Source: Flavobacterium ammonificans
GTDB taxonomy: Bacteria > Bacteroidota > Bacteroidia > Flavobacteriales > Flavobacteriaceae
Direction: 5' to 3'
DNA: 64,000 nt
Assembly (NCBI RefSeq): GCF_020885975.1
Contig: NZ_AP025183.1
Coordinates: forward strand, 2,207,029-2,271,028
Positions 20,373-32,220 of this stretch are shown piece by piece (positions within the stretch are counted from its first letter, which is position 1; every line of letters begins with the position of its first letter). A program made the position numbers and the translations under genes. A model generated the notes under the pieces. The model made no database searches. It was given only the letters and a program-made list of their open reading frames with translations, and was not told where the DNA came from.

Positions 20373-20414
20373 ATTCAATTAAAACTTTATTTTTACACTA
20401 AATAAATACACAAA

Positions 20415-21338
20415 ATGACACAGACTTTAGCCATTGTTTGGAATCCATCAGAAGGAATTGATTTAGGCTTTTTCATGATTCGCTATTACAGCTTAATGTT
20501 TGTAATTGCCTTTGGATTGGGCTGGTACATTATGAAACATATTTTCGTTCGTGAAGGAGAATCTATTGAAAAACTAGATTCATTATTCATCTGGATGGTG
20601 CTGGCTACATTAGCTGGTGCTCGTTTAGGACATGTTTTGTTTTACGACTGGGAATACTTCAGAAACAATTTATTAGAAATCTTTTTACCTGTTCGATTTG
20701 AGCCTAGTTTTCATTTTACAGGATTTACAGGCTTAGCAAGTCATGGCGCAGCTATCGGAATTATATTAGCGATGTATTTTTACAGCAAAAACATTCTTCA
20801 AAGACCACAATTATGGATTTTAGATCGTATAGTTGTTCCAGTAGCGAGTGGGGCAATTTTTGTGCGTTTGGGAAACTTCTTCAACTCAGAAATTATTGGT
20901 GAAACAACATCTTCGTCTTTTGGAATTAAATTCATCCGAGATTATTTTAGTCCAAGAGATGCGGTTAATGCTACTCAAATTGCAGACCCTAGCGAAGCGT
21001 ATAAAGCCATTGCAACCGACCCAAAATTTACCACCCTTTTAGAACAAGTTCCTGCTAAACATCCAACACAATTGTACGAAGCCTTCTGTTATATTTTTGT
21101 CTTTGCCATTTTGTTTTTCTTGTATTGGAAAACGGAAGCGCGTAAGAAATCAGGTTACCTATTCGGATTGTTTTTGATATTATTATTTTCTGTTCGAATT
21201 GTAGTCGAATCCGTTAAAGAAAGTCAAGGAGGTTTTGAAAGTGCTTTAGGTCTTTTATCAACTGGACAATGGTTGAGTATTCCTTTTATTTTGATTGGAA
21301 TCTATTTTGTTTTTACATCAAAATCAATGAAAGAGTAA
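20415..21338 (+). CDS. lgt: Prolipoprotein diacylglyceryl transferase
   Basis: A 307-residue polytopic inner-membrane enzyme that attaches diacylglycerol to the lipobox Cys of prolipoproteins, such as the two lipoproteins coded in this window. GARLGHVLFYDW, ASHGAAIGI, RLGNFFNSEIIGE (the Lgt signature) and KHPTQLYEAFCY are present, with about seven membrane segments. A loop of about 40 residues (RDYFSPRDAVNATQIADPSE) before HPTQLYEA is longer than in E. coli Lgt. Confidence 0.95.
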   Translation: MTQTLAIVWNPSEGIDLGFFMIRYYSLMFVIAFGLGWYIMKHIFVREGESIEKLDSLFIWMVLATLAGARLGHVLFYDWEYFRNNLLEIFLPVRFEPSFHFTGFTGLASHGAAIGIILAMYFYSKNILQRPQLWILDRIVVPVASGAIFVRLGNFFNSEIIGETTSSSFGIKFIRDYFSPRDAVNATQIADPSEAYKAIATDPKFTTLLEQVPAKHPTQLYEAFCYIFVFAILFFLYWKTEARKKSGYLFGLFLILLFSVRIVVESVKESQGGFESALGLLSTGQWLSIPFILIGIYFVFTSKSMKE

Positions 21339-21369
21339 CATATATTTATAATCTGCTCTTAATTAATAC

Positions 21370-21408
21370 AAAAAAGGCTGTCCATTATTACGAACAGCCT
21401 TTTTTATT
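21370..21408. terminator. Bidirectional terminator between lgt and prolyl oligopeptidase
   Basis: AAAAAGGCTGT and ACAGCCTTTTTT form a perfect stem around CCATTATTACGA. It serves both convergent genes. Confidence 0.9.
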
Positions 21409-21423
21409 ATTATAAAGTTACTT

Positions 21424-23532
21424 TTATTTCATTGGCAATGTTTTCACTCCCATATTATATAAAGTGAAGGCTTGCAAATCAGCTGCTTCTTCAATAGTTT
21501 TAGAAACTGGTTTTCCTGCACCGTGACCCGCATTGGTTTCAATTCGGATTAACACTGGATTAACACCTGATTGTTTAGCCTGTAATTCTGCAGCAAATTT
21601 AAAACTATGCGCTGGCACTACTCTATCATCGTGATCTCCTGTGGTAACCATTGTTGCAGGATACTTCACTCCTGATTTCACATTATGCACTGGAGAATAG
21701 CCTTTGATATACTCAAACATCGCTTTAGAATCGTCAGCAGTTCCATAATCGTAAGCCCAACCAGCACCAGCTGTAAAAGTATGGTAACGCAACATATCCA
21801 TTACGCCAACAGCGGGTAATGCTACCTTAATTAAATCTGGGCGTTGCGTCATTGTAGCTCCAACCAATAAACCTCCGTTAGAACCCCCTTTAATCGCTAA
21901 ATAGTCAGATGATGTGTATTTTTCTGCAATTAAATATTCTGCAGCTGCAATGAAATCATCAAAAACGTTTTGCTTTTGCATTTTGGTCCCCGCATCGTGC
22001 CATTTTTTACCGTATTCTCCGCCGCCTCTTAAATTGGCTACTGCATAGATTCCGCCCATTTCTAACCAGACCGCATTGGCTATACTAAAAGAAGGAGTTA
22101 AACTCACATTGAATCCTCCGTAAGCGTATAAAATAGTTGGATTTTTGGCTGTTAATTCAGTCCCCTTTTTGTAGGTAATAATCATAGGTACTTTAGTTCC
22201 ATCTTTTGAAGAATAAAACACTTGTTTAGAAATATAATTATCACTGATGAAATCTACTTTTGGTTGCACGTAAATCGAAGACTTTCCTTCAAGAGGCAAA
22301 AATTTATAGGTTGTATTTGGAGTTACATAATTGGTAAACGAAAAATACAATGCTTCGTCCTCACTCTTACCGCTAAACCCAGAAGCCGTTCCCAATCCAG
22401 GCAATTGGATTTCGCGCACTAATTTTCCATTGTAATCAAATTGTTTAACTACCGAAACGGCATCTTTCATATAATTAGCAAAAATAAATCCTGCACCCGT
22501 TGAAGGGGATAATACTTGGTCTGTTTCGGCTATACAGTCTTTCCAATTGGCTGGAGACGGATTAGCAACATCAACAGTAACAACGCGCTTATTTGGCGCT
22601 TGAAAATTGGTTACAATAAACAACTTTGAACCTTTACTATCCAAAACGTCTACATCGTACTCAAAACCAGAATGGATCGATTTAATTTCGCTATTGGGTT
22701 GAGTTAGATCTTTTAGATATAATTCATTTCCTGAAGTGGAATTAGCAGCTGAAATAAACAAATAATGATTGTCTTCTGAAACAGTACCTCCAACATAGCG
22801 TCTTTTCTCTTTGTCGCCAAAAACTAATATATCTTCTGATTGATTAGTCCCTAATTTATGAAAATACAATTTATGTTGGTCAGTCTTTGCTGACAATTCA
22901 CTTCCTTTCGGTTTATCGTAACTTGAATAATAGACTCCTTCATTTCCTTTCCAAGATAAACCACTGAACTTAACATCTATTAATTTGTCGCCAATGCTTT
23001 GCTTAGTTTCTGCATTAATGAAAATTACTTTTCTCCAATCACTTCCTGCCTCAGAAATGGAATAGGCACAAAGCGAACCGTCTTTCGAAAAACTAATATC
23101 AGCCAATGAAGTTGTAGCATCTTTGGAAAACGTATTAGGATCCAAAAACAGTTCTTCTTTACCAGAAGCATCTTTTCGATACAGAACGGACTGGTTTTGT
23201 AATCCATTATTTTTATAATAGTAGGTGTACTTTCCTTCTTTGAATGGTGCTGAAACCTTTTCATAGTTCCATAATTTTTCCATACGTTGCTTAATCGCAT
23301 CTCTAAAAGGAATAGTGGCAAGATATCCAAATGTCACTTGATTTTGGGCTTTTACCCAATCAGCCGTTTCAAGAGAACGATCGTCTTCTAACCAACGATA
23401 AGGGTCGGATACTTTAGTTTCAAAATAGGAATCAACTTTATCAGTTTTCTTGGTTTGAGGATAATTTATTTGAGCTTGACTAACTGATACAATTGTCGAA
23501 GATACTAACATAGTTATAAATACTTTTTTCAT
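21424..23532 (-). CDS. Exported prolyl oligopeptidase (S9A family)
   Basis: A 702-residue serine peptidase cutting after proline in short peptides. Start at 23532 gives the signal peptide [20 protein letters not shown]; fourteen extra upstream codons are not family-like. [18 protein letters not shown] is the S9A opening. A seven-bladed propeller follows, then the hydrolase domain with Ser in [12 protein letters not shown], Asp in [13 protein letters not shown] and His in NAGHGAGKP. It should be periplasmic. Confidence 0.95.
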   Translation of the reverse strand: MKKVFITMLVSSTIVSVSQAQINYPQTKKTDKVDSYFETKVSDPYRWLEDDRSLETADWVKAQNQVTFGYLATIPFRDAIKQRMEKLWNYEKVSAPFKEGKYTYYYKNNGLQNQSVLYRKDASGKEELFLDPNTFSKDATTSLADISFSKDGSLCAYSISEAGSDWRKVIFINAETKQSIGDKLIDVKFSGLSWKGNEGVYYSSYDKPKGSELSAKTDQHKLYFHKLGTNQSEDILVFGDKEKRRYVGGTVSEDNHYLFISAANSTSGNELYLKDLTQPNSEIKSIHSGFEYDVDVLDSKGSKLFIVTNFQAPNKRVVTVDVANPSPANWKDCIAETDQVLSPSTGAGFIFANYMKDAVSVVKQFDYNGKLVREIQLPGLGTASGFSGKSEDEALYFSFTNYVTPNTTYKFLPLEGKSSIYVQPKVDFISDNYISKQVFYSSKDGTKVPMIITYKKGTELTAKNPTILYAYGGFNVSLTPSFSIANAVWLEMGGIYAVANLRGGGEYGKKWHDAGTKMQKQNVFDDFIAAAEYLIAEKYTSSDYLAIKGGSNGGLLVGATMTQRPDLIKVALPAVGVMDMLRYHTFTAGAGWAYDYGTADDSKAMFEYIKGYSPVHNVKSGVKYPATMVTTGDHDDRVVPAHSFKFAAELQAKQSGVNPVLIRIETNAGHGAGKPVSKTIEEAADLQAFTLYNMGVKTLPMK

Positions 23533-23590
23533 TTTTTGAGAATTAGTTTTATCAAAAATAATCAATTTTTGCATTCCAAATTAAATTGAT

Positions 23591-23627
23591 AAAAAAAGGG
23601 GATTCAACATTTGTCGAATCCCCCTTA
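23591..23627 (-). terminator. Terminator of secDF
   Basis: On the minus strand GGGGATTC and GAATCCCC pair around a ten-base loop and run into seven T residues, 26 bases past the secDF stop. Confidence 0.9.
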
Positions 23628-23652
23628 TAATTTATAGAACAATTATTTATGC

Positions 23653-26619
23653 TTATTTATGATTTTTTTCAATTTGGTTTTTCTCTTCTCTAGAAATTGT
23701 ATCTACTAAAACAGGAGTTGCAATAAATAGTGAAGAATAAGTTCCAACAAAAATACCTATTAACATCGCAAAGATAAATCCTCTAATTGATTCTCCTCCA
23801 AATATGAACATCGTCAATAATACAATAATCATTAATAATGAAGTATTTAATGTTCTAGATAAAGTAGTGTTAATAGAAGCATTAACGATTTCTTCAAAAG
23901 TACCTTTACGTTTACCTAAAATAAACTCTCTAATTCTATCAAATACAATTACAGTATCATTCATAGAGTACCCAATTACAGTAAGAATAGCTGCAATAAA
24001 ATGTTGGTCCATTTCCATATGGAAAGGCATAAACTTATAACATAAAGAGTAAATTCCTAAAACAAAAATTACGTCGTGCGCTACTGCAGCAATTGCTCCC
24101 AATGAATACTGCCACTTACGGAAAGAGATCATCAAGTATAAGAATATAACTGCCATTGCACCAATTACGGCCCAATACGAATTTGTTTTGATATCTTCAG
24201 AAATAGAAGCACCTACCTTAGAAGCTTGTAAAACTCCTACTTTTTTTCCATCGTATGAATTAATGAATTGATCGTAAGTAATACCATTATAGTATTTTTT
24301 CAATCCAGCATACAATTTCTCGTTTACTTCTTTATCTACATCAAGACCTTCTTCAGTAATTTTATATTTGGTAGTCAATTTCAATTGATTATCAGATCCG
24401 AAAATCTTAGCCTCGACTGTTGTTCCAAACTCTTTTGATAATTCTTCTGCTACTACAGAAGCATCAATTGGTTTTTCAAATTTAACTTGGAATGTTCTAC
24501 CTCCAACAAAATCAGTTCCTTGATCCAATCCATTCACAAAGAAAATTGAAATTAAACTTACAATAACAACGATAGATGAAATAACATAAGTTACTTTCTT
24601 AATACGTATGTAGTCAAAGTTAAAATTGGTAAACCAATTTTTTGTGATAGAAGTTGAAAACGTTAAATTATTTACAGTACTAACATTTCTATCAATAAAA
24701 ATTCTAGCAATAAAAATCGAAGTAAATAATGAAGTTACAATACCAATTAATAAAGTTAAGGCAAAACCTTTAATCAATCCTGTTCCAAAAATAAATAAGA
24801 TCGCTCCAGTTAAAATGTGAGTAACGTTAGCATCAATTATTGATCTCATAGCACCTTTCCATCCATAAGAAGCAATTACTGTATCCGTTAATGATTTTCC
24901 TTCTCGCAATTCTTCTTTGGCTCTTTCGTATATGATGATATTTGCATCAACCGCAGTACCTAATGTTAAAACGATACCCGCAATACCTGGCAAGGTCAAA
25001 ACAAAACCAAAACTAGCCATAATTCCGAATAAGAATAACAAGTTTAAGAACAAAGCTAAATTAGCATACCAACCTGCTCTACCGTAATAAAACACCATCC
25101 AAAAGCAAACTAATATAAATCCAACAATAGAGGATGTTGTACCCGCATCAATAGCTGCTTGTCCTAAAGATGGTCCAACCACTTCAGATTGAATGATATC
25201 TGCAGAAGCTGGTAATTTACCTGCTTTTAAAACATTAGCTAAATCTTTTGTTTCAGTAACATCAAAATCACCCGAAATTTCTGATCTTCCTCCTGCAATT
25301 GGTCCGCTAGAAACTCCTGGAGCAGAATATACAACGTTATCCAAAACAATAGCAATATTGCTTTTTTGAGTGTAAGCTCTACCTGTTAATTCTTCCCAAG
25401 CTTTTGCTCCTTTACCATTCATTTGCATGGAAACGGCTGGTTTTCCAAGTTGGTCAAAAGTATCACTTGCATCAGTTACTACACCACCACTCATTGCAGC
25501 AATGTTATCTCTATTTCCTTTTAAAGCATACAATTCAACCGCATCAATTTCTTTTGATTTTGCATCCTTAATTTTAGTTGGTTTTCCCCAAACAAATTTA
25601 GCATAACGTTGGTCACCTGCTAATAAAATTCTAATATCAGCTCTTCTCAAATACTCACCAACAGTAGCGGTATCTTTTGGAGCAAATAATCCTAAAACTG
25701 GTCCACCACCTTGTGCAATAATTTTATCTAATAAAGGATTGTTTCCTTTTTTAGTAGCATCAGCATCTTTAGTATCAGCCAATAAAGCACTTAATGAATC
25801 CTTAACCACTTTTTGAGGAGCCGTTTTGTTGATTTCGGTTTTCTTCAATGACTCATTTGCAGCCATTAAAAAGTTTCCAATTTCTTCAATTTTATAGGTT
25901 TCCCAAAACTCTAATTGAGCAGTACTTTGTAATAATTTTTTAATTCTATCAACATCTTTAGCACCTGGCAATTCAACTAAGATTCTTCCAGACTCTCCTA
26001 ACTTTTGAATATTAGGTTGTGTTACTCCGAATTTGTCTATACGTTTTCTTAATACTCCAAAAGCACTTTCAACAGATTCATCAACTTTTCTTTTGATTAC
26101 CTTTTTTACTTGAGCATCCGTCATTTGGAAATCTACTCCACCCTCACCTTGTAAATTTCTGTTAGCAAAAATATCAGGAGAAGCTAATTTTACGGTTCCA
26201 TTTGAGTTAGCTTCAAAAGCTTCAAAAAAAGCATCAATATAGGTTTGATTCCCTTTTTGATTAGCCGTAGCATCATCTAACGATTTATTGAAAACTGGGT
26301 TTTTAGAATAATTAGATAAACCTTTCAAAATGTCTTTAACAGAAACCTGAAGAATCACGTTGATTCCTCCTTCTAAGTCAAGACCTTTATTGATTTGCTT
26401 ATCTTTTACCTCGTTATAAGTAAAATCAGAAAATCCAAGATTTAATACTTTTTCTTTACCAATCGAATCCAAATATTTTAACTCTTTTTCAGGATTTCCA
26501 CCTGCAAAAGCTTTAGCATCGCTAGCTACTGAGTTAGCTATGAAAGTGAAAGAAAGTTGGTAAATACTTACCAATGCAAATAGAATTGCGAAAAATTTAA
26601 TGAGGCCTTTATTCTGCAT
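23653..26619 (-). CDS. secDF: SecDF fusion, protein export membrane protein
   Basis: A 988-residue fused SecD-SecF protein, the RND-like subunit that uses proton flow to pull proteins out of the SecYEG channel. The SecD half begins with one membrane segment, LNKGLDLEGGINVILQV-like sequence and a long periplasmic domain, then five segments with GTAVDANIIIYERAKEE. The SecF half repeats the plan with QGTDFVGGRTFQVKF and SMNDTVIVFDRIREF. Fusion is standard in Bacteroidota. It has its own promoter with a leader of about 120 bases. Confidence 0.97.
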   Translation of the reverse strand: MQNKGLIKFFAILFALVSIYQLSFTFIANSVASDAKAFAGGNPEKELKYLDSIGKEKVLNLGFSDFTYNEVKDKQINKGLDLEGGINVILQVSVKDILKGLSNYSKNPVFNKSLDDATANQKGNQTYIDAFFEAFEANSNGTVKLASPDIFANRNLQGEGGVDFQMTDAQVKKVIKRKVDESVESAFGVLRKRIDKFGVTQPNIQKLGESGRILVELPGAKDVDRIKKLLQSTAQLEFWETYKIEEIGNFLMAANESLKKTEINKTAPQKVVKDSLSALLADTKDADATKKGNNPLLDKIIAQGGGPVLGLFAPKDTATVGEYLRRADIRILLAGDQRYAKFVWGKPTKIKDAKSKEIDAVELYALKGNRDNIAAMSGGVVTDASDTFDQLGKPAVSMQMNGKGAKAWEELTGRAYTQKSNIAIVLDNVVYSAPGVSSGPIAGGRSEISGDFDVTETKDLANVLKAGKLPASADIIQSEVVGPSLGQAAIDAGTTSSIVGFILVCFWMVFYYGRAGWYANLALFLNLLFLFGIMASFGFVLTLPGIAGIVLTLGTAVDANIIIYERAKEELREGKSLTDTVIASYGWKGAMRSIIDANVTHILTGAILFIFGTGLIKGFALTLLIGIVTSLFTSIFIARIFIDRNVSTVNNLTFSTSITKNWFTNFNFDYIRIKKVTYVISSIVVIVSLISIFFVNGLDQGTDFVGGRTFQVKFEKPIDASVVAEELSKEFGTTVEAKIFGSDNQLKLTTKYKITEEGLDVDKEVNEKLYAGLKKYYNGITYDQFINSYDGKKVGVLQASKVGASISEDIKTNSYWAVIGAMAVIFLYLMISFRKWQYSLGAIAAVAHDVIFVLGIYSLCYKFMPFHMEMDQHFIAAILTVIGYSMNDTVIVFDRIREFILGKRKGTFEEIVNASINTTLSRTLNTSLLMIIVLLTMFIFGGESIRGFIFAMLIGIFVGTYSSLFIATPVLVDTISREEKNQIEKNHK

Positions 26620-26744
26620 TATTACTAAAAATTAATTAATCTTTTATATTTATTTTTCCTTAAATCGCTGTAATACAACGATTAAAACTTAAATCAAAGT
26701 GAATATATCACTCCAAATCTAAGTAATCATTTTTTTAAACCGAG

Positions 26745-26776
26745 CAAATATATAATTTAAGGTTAAGATTAACCAA
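26745..26776 (-). promoter_or_regulatory. Promoter of secDF
   Basis: Minus strand: TTG (complement of 26774-26776), 21-base spacer, TATATTTG (complement of 26745-26752). Both elements are exact. The predicted leader is about 120 bases, with no recognised riboswitch. Confidence 0.68.
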
Positions 26777-26795
26777 TTTATTTGTCAATTAATCT

Positions 26796-26829
26796 CAAAA
26801 AAAAGACTGCAAAAACGCAGTCTTTTTAA
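26796..26829 (-). terminator. Terminator of mdh
   Basis: AAAAAGACTGC and GCAGTCTTTTT pair around AAAAAC; the minus strand continues into eight T residues. It lies 15 bases past the mdh stop. Confidence 0.88.
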
Positions 26830-26843
26830 ATTATATTACAATT

Positions 26844-27779
26844 TTATGCTAAAACTGATTTTAAATCAGCATTCATATTTCTTACTGCATCTGCACTTTT
26901 AGCAAATAAAGCTTTCTCTGAATCATTTAAAGTGATGTCTAAAATTTCTTCCACACCATTTTTACCGATAATACAAGGTACTCCAATACAAATATCATTT
27001 TGTCCATATTCTCCTTCTAAGAAAACAGAACAAGCGATCATTTTCTTTTGATCATTCAAAATACTATCTACTAAATAAGCCACTGAAGCACCTGGAGCAT
27101 ACCAAGCTGAAGTTCCCAAAAGACCAGTCAAAGTAGCACCTCCTACCATAGTAGATGCAGCCACTTTATCTAATTCTTCTTGAGAAAGAAATTCAGAAAC
27201 TGGAATACCATTATAAGAAGCTAAACGAGTCAACGGAATCATAGTAGTATCACCGTGACCACCAATAACCATGGCAGAAACATCGTTTGATGGCTTGTCT
27301 AAAGCTTGAGATAAATAATATCTAAAACGAGAGCTATCTAAAGCGCCTCCCATACCGATTATTCTGTTTTTTGGTAAACCAGTTGATTTCAATGCTAAAT
27401 AAGTCATTGTATCCATAGGATTAGAAACTACCACTACAATTGTGTTTGGAGAATGAACCAATACATTTTCAGCAACTGTTTTTACAATTCCTGCATTAAT
27501 ACCTATTAATTCTTCACGTGTCATCCCTGGTTTTCTTGGAATTCCAGAAGTAATAACAACAACGTCGCTATTTGCAGTTTTAGAGTAATCATTTGTTACT
27601 CCGGTTACTTTAGTATTAAATCCTGTATTCGTAGCACATTGCATAATATCCATAGCCTTACCTTCAGCAAAACCTTCTTTAATATCTAATAATACTACTT
27701 CACTTGCAATACCTCTATACGAGATTACGTCAGCACAGGTTGCTCCTACATTTCCTGCTCCTACAATTGTAACTTTCAT
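26844..27779 (-). CDS. mdh: Malate dehydrogenase
   Basis: This 311-residue NAD-dependent enzyme interconverts malate and oxaloacetate in the TCA cycle. The Rossmann loop is GAGNVGATCAD (residues 7-17), with the NAD-selecting acid in LLDIKEG. The substrate-binding RKPGMTREEL loop, VVVSNPMDTMTY and the catalytic His in MVIGGHGDTTM are present. It resembles the LDH-like tetrameric MDH group. It follows gyrB by 47 bases with no terminator between, so the two may be cotranscribed. Confidence 0.96.
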   Translation of the reverse strand: MKVTIVGAGNVGATCADVISYRGIASEVVLLDIKEGFAEGKAMDIMQCATNTGFNTKVTGVTNDYSKTANSDVVVITSGIPRKPGMTREELIGINAGIVKTVAENVLVHSPNTIVVVVSNPMDTMTYLALKSTGLPKNRIIGMGGALDSSRFRYYLSQALDKPSNDVSAMVIGGHGDTTMIPLTRLASYNGIPVSEFLSQEELDKVAASTMVGGATLTGLLGTSAWYAPGASVAYLVDSILNDQKKMIACSVFLEGEYGQNDICIGVPCIIGKNGVEEILDITLNDSEKALFAKSADAVRNMNADLKSVLA

Positions 27780-27826
27780 GTTTTTTTATTTAATAATTAT
27801 ATAATAACTGTTTTTAATATGGTTTG

Positions 27827-29779
<1,953 letters not shown>

Positions 29780-29804
29780 CTAAAATGTAAAATTGTATAA
29801 CGAG

Positions 29805-29812
29805 CAAATATA
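29805..29812 (-). promoter_or_regulatory. -7 box of gyrB
   Basis: Minus strand TATATTTG is an exact consensus box, 34 bases before the ATG. Its neighbourhood matches the secDF box over CGAGCAAATATATAA on the plus strand. No clear -33 TTG. Confidence 0.55.
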
Positions 29813-29887
29813 TAAAAACAGGGGGTATTTGAGAAAGAAAATCCCTTTTATAAATGTTAAGTTATCAACATTTGTTTATATTTTTTG

Positions 29888-29926
29888 ACAAAAAAAGACG
29901 TTTCTATGAAGAGAAACGTCTTTTTC
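29888..29926 (-). terminator. Terminator of asnB
   Basis: AAAAAGACGTTTCT and AGAGAAACGTCTTTTT pair around ATGA; the minus strand runs into T residues. It lies 25 bases past the asnB stop. Confidence 0.9.
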
Positions 29927-29951
29927 CAACATTAATAAAACTAATCTAAAA

Positions 29952-31553
29952 TTACAATGCTATTGCAACATCGGCTTGAACGTGAGCTGCATTGGCTCTA
30001 CCACTCGGATCTTGATTTTCTTGCCATTTTGGAATCCATTTTCTAACGGTTTGTGCTGCGCTTACTTGTGGATAGTATTTATGAAAAATGGATCTGTAGA
30101 AATAGGCTTCTTTAGTCGTAGGCGTGTTATAAGGAAACTCAGATTCAGCTCCAGCTAATTGATCGGCAGTAACTTGAGAAGAGCAATACTCAATCAATTG
30201 ATCAATCCAGTTGTACCCAACACCATCCGAGAACTGCTCTTTCTGTCTCCACAATACCTCATCTGGCAAATACGGATTGTCTGGAGTATCAAATGCTTTT
30301 CTTAAAATGTATTTTTCTTTTCCATCATACGTTTTCGGCATTTTTTCTTCCGGTTTGATACGAACAGCCATATCTAAGAATGCTTTGTCTAAGAACGGAA
30401 CTCTCGCCTCTAAACCGTGAGCCATAGTTGATTTATCTGCCCTTAATAAGTCGGCAGTAAATAATTTCTGCACTCTTTCAATGGTTTCTTTTTGGAAATC
30501 TTCAACCGTTGGTGCGTTTCTAAAATACAAATACCCACCAAAAATCTCATCAGCACCTTCTCCTGAAAGTACTACTTTGATTCCCATATCAGTAATTGCT
30601 TTTGACAAGAAATACATTGGTGTACTCGCACGAATTGACGTCACATCATAAGTTTCCAAATGCCAAATCAATTTATCTAAAATTTCAATTCCTTGTTCAA
30701 TGGTAAAGTGTACTTCGTGGTGTTCTGTACCTAAAAATTCAGCTACTTTTTTTGCCGCTTTAGCATCAGGAGCATCAGCGTCTAAACCAATTGAAAACGA
30801 ATGTAGTTTTTTACCACTTTCTTTCAATAATCGTGAAGCGATTGAAGAAGTTAAAGACGAATCTAAACCGCCTGAAAGCAACACCCCAATTGGCACATCA
30901 CTCATTAAACGTTTGCGAGTCGCCTCAGTCAAGGTTTCTCTAATCAAATCCAAATCTAAATCTTGATCTGCTCTAGTGTAATCTTCATAAACAGGTTGGT
31001 AGTACTTTACAAAACCAGTATTTGGAGTGTAATAATGCCCTGGAGGAAAAGTGGAAAACGTTTTACATTGGTCAGCAATAGGTTTCATTTCAGAAGCAAA
31101 ATAGATTCTTCCTCTGTCGTCTAAACCGTAATACAATGGCTTAACTCCCATTGGATCTCTACCTGCAATAAAATCATCTCCGTCAACTACAACAAATGCC
31201 CAATCTCCATCCAACATTTGACAAAAATCATAACCAAATTCTTCGTACAAATGCACAATTACCTCTGAATCGGATTTAGTTCTAAAAGTATGTCCATTCA
31301 AAACTCCATCTCTTAATGCTTGGTGATTGTACACTTCTCCATTATGCACCATCCAAGCTGTAGAAGTTCCTTGAATGGGTTGGCGCCCTGAATGCAAGTC
31401 AATGATTGACAAACGTTCGTGACTTAAAATATGCCCATTCTCTGTTATATGAATATCACTTTCATCTGGACCACGATGGGTCATTCTTTTTGAAAGTTCT
31501 CTCACTAATTGTTCATCTTTTCCTTTTCCTATGATGGCTAATATTCCGCACAT
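29952..31553 (-). CDS. asnB: Asparagine synthase B (glutamine-hydrolysing)
   Basis: A 533-residue cytoplasmic enzyme making asparagine from aspartate, glutamine and ATP. The N-terminal glutaminase keeps the nucleophile Cys2 (MCGILAIIG), RGPDES and MVHNGEVYNH. The synthetase domain has the pyrophosphate loop VLLSGGLDSSLTSS and GEGADEIFGGY. Length is close to the E. coli enzyme (554). It is flanked by a terminator downstream and a 200-base AT-rich gap upstream. Confidence 0.96.
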   Translation of the reverse strand: MCGILAIIGKGKDEQLVRELSKRMTHRGPDESDIHITENGHILSHERLSIIDLHSGRQPIQGTSTAWMVHNGEVYNHQALRDGVLNGHTFRTKSDSEVIVHLYEEFGYDFCQMLDGDWAFVVVDGDDFIAGRDPMGVKPLYYGLDDRGRIYFASEMKPIADQCKTFSTFPPGHYYTPNTGFVKYYQPVYEDYTRADQDLDLDLIRETLTEATRKRLMSDVPIGVLLSGGLDSSLTSSIASRLLKESGKKLHSFSIGLDADAPDAKAAKKVAEFLGTEHHEVHFTIEQGIEILDKLIWHLETYDVTSIRASTPMYFLSKAITDMGIKVVLSGEGADEIFGGYLYFRNAPTVEDFQKETIERVQKLFTADLLRADKSTMAHGLEARVPFLDKAFLDMAVRIKPEEKMPKTYDGKEKYILRKAFDTPDNPYLPDEVLWRQKEQFSDGVGYNWIDQLIEYCSSQVTADQLAGAESEFPYNTPTTKEAYFYRSIFHKYYPQVSAAQTVRKWIPKWQENQDPSGRANAAHVQADVAIAL

Positions 31554-31671
31554 AATCTTACAATTTACTTTGTGTTATTTTGATACGGCAAAGATGGGCT
31601 AAAAGTTACGATTGAAAAACATAAACTTAAAATTAACTTACAAATAAAAACCTAAAATTAGTTTTTATATT

Positions 31672-31720
31672 TAAAATGTAATTAAAATGAAGTGAAATAT
31701 AAATTTTAAGTTACATTTTA
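31672..31720. repeat. Inverted repeat upstream of asnB
   Basis: TAAAATGTAA at 31672-31681 is exactly inverted as TTACATTTTA at 31711-31720, with a 29-base AT-rich loop. It lies between the Gre-like gene and asnB and could be an operator, an upstream promoter feature or chance in AT-rich DNA. Confidence 0.35.
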
Positions 31721-31755
31721 TAATTTCAAGCGATAAAATCTACAAAAAGTGTAGT

Positions 31756-32220
31756 TTATTCAACACTTTCAACCAAATAGCGTGTACCATTAATCTCAAA
31801 AGTAAAACCAACTTTATTTCCCATCAACTTAGCGCCAAGTGGCGATTGTGGCGACAAAGCAATGACGTTAATTCCCTCGATACTTACTTTTGGCAAAGCA
31901 GTGCTTAAGTACAGAAAAATCCCTTTTGCTTTAACCAAGCTTCCTAAAGCAATCGTGTCCAAAACTTTTAAAGGATCGATTTTATCTAAAATGGCTTTTT
32001 GAGCCAAGACCTCGCTCAGTTTGTGGTTTAGTTTTTCTTGTTCGATATGCATCATCGACAAAGCCGTTTCGTGCTTATCGCCTGCTGAACCTTTGGCATC
32101 GTTTTTAGAATCTTCAGTCAAAGCAGCAATCATATCCCGAAAGACATCTATTCGATCCTGAACTAATTGCAAATAATAAACGTGTGCTTTTTGTTTGAAA
32201 GTACTCAAAGAAACGCTCAA
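31756..32220 (-). CDS. Small GreA/GreB C-terminal-like protein, TTG start
   Basis: A 154-residue protein: an N-terminal helical hairpin with the motif SAGDKHETALSMMHIEQEKLN, then a C-terminal GreA/GreB-type fold (IALGSLVKAKGIFLYLS, IALSPQSPLGAKLMGNKVGF). Relatives are often labelled 3-oxoacyl-ACP synthase, which the sequence does not support. The only available start is TTG at 32220, directly after the stop codon of the barrel gene, or TTG four codons later; translational coupling is likely. It may act on RNA polymerase, but that is inference. Confidence 0.75.
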   Translation of the reverse strand: MSVSLSTFKQKAHVYYLQLVQDRIDVFRDMIAALTEDSKNDAKGSAGDKHETALSMMHIEQEKLNHKLSEVLAQKAILDKIDPLKVLDTIALGSLVKAKGIFLYLSTALPKVSIEGINVIALSPQSPLGAKLMGNKVGFTFEINGTRYLVESVE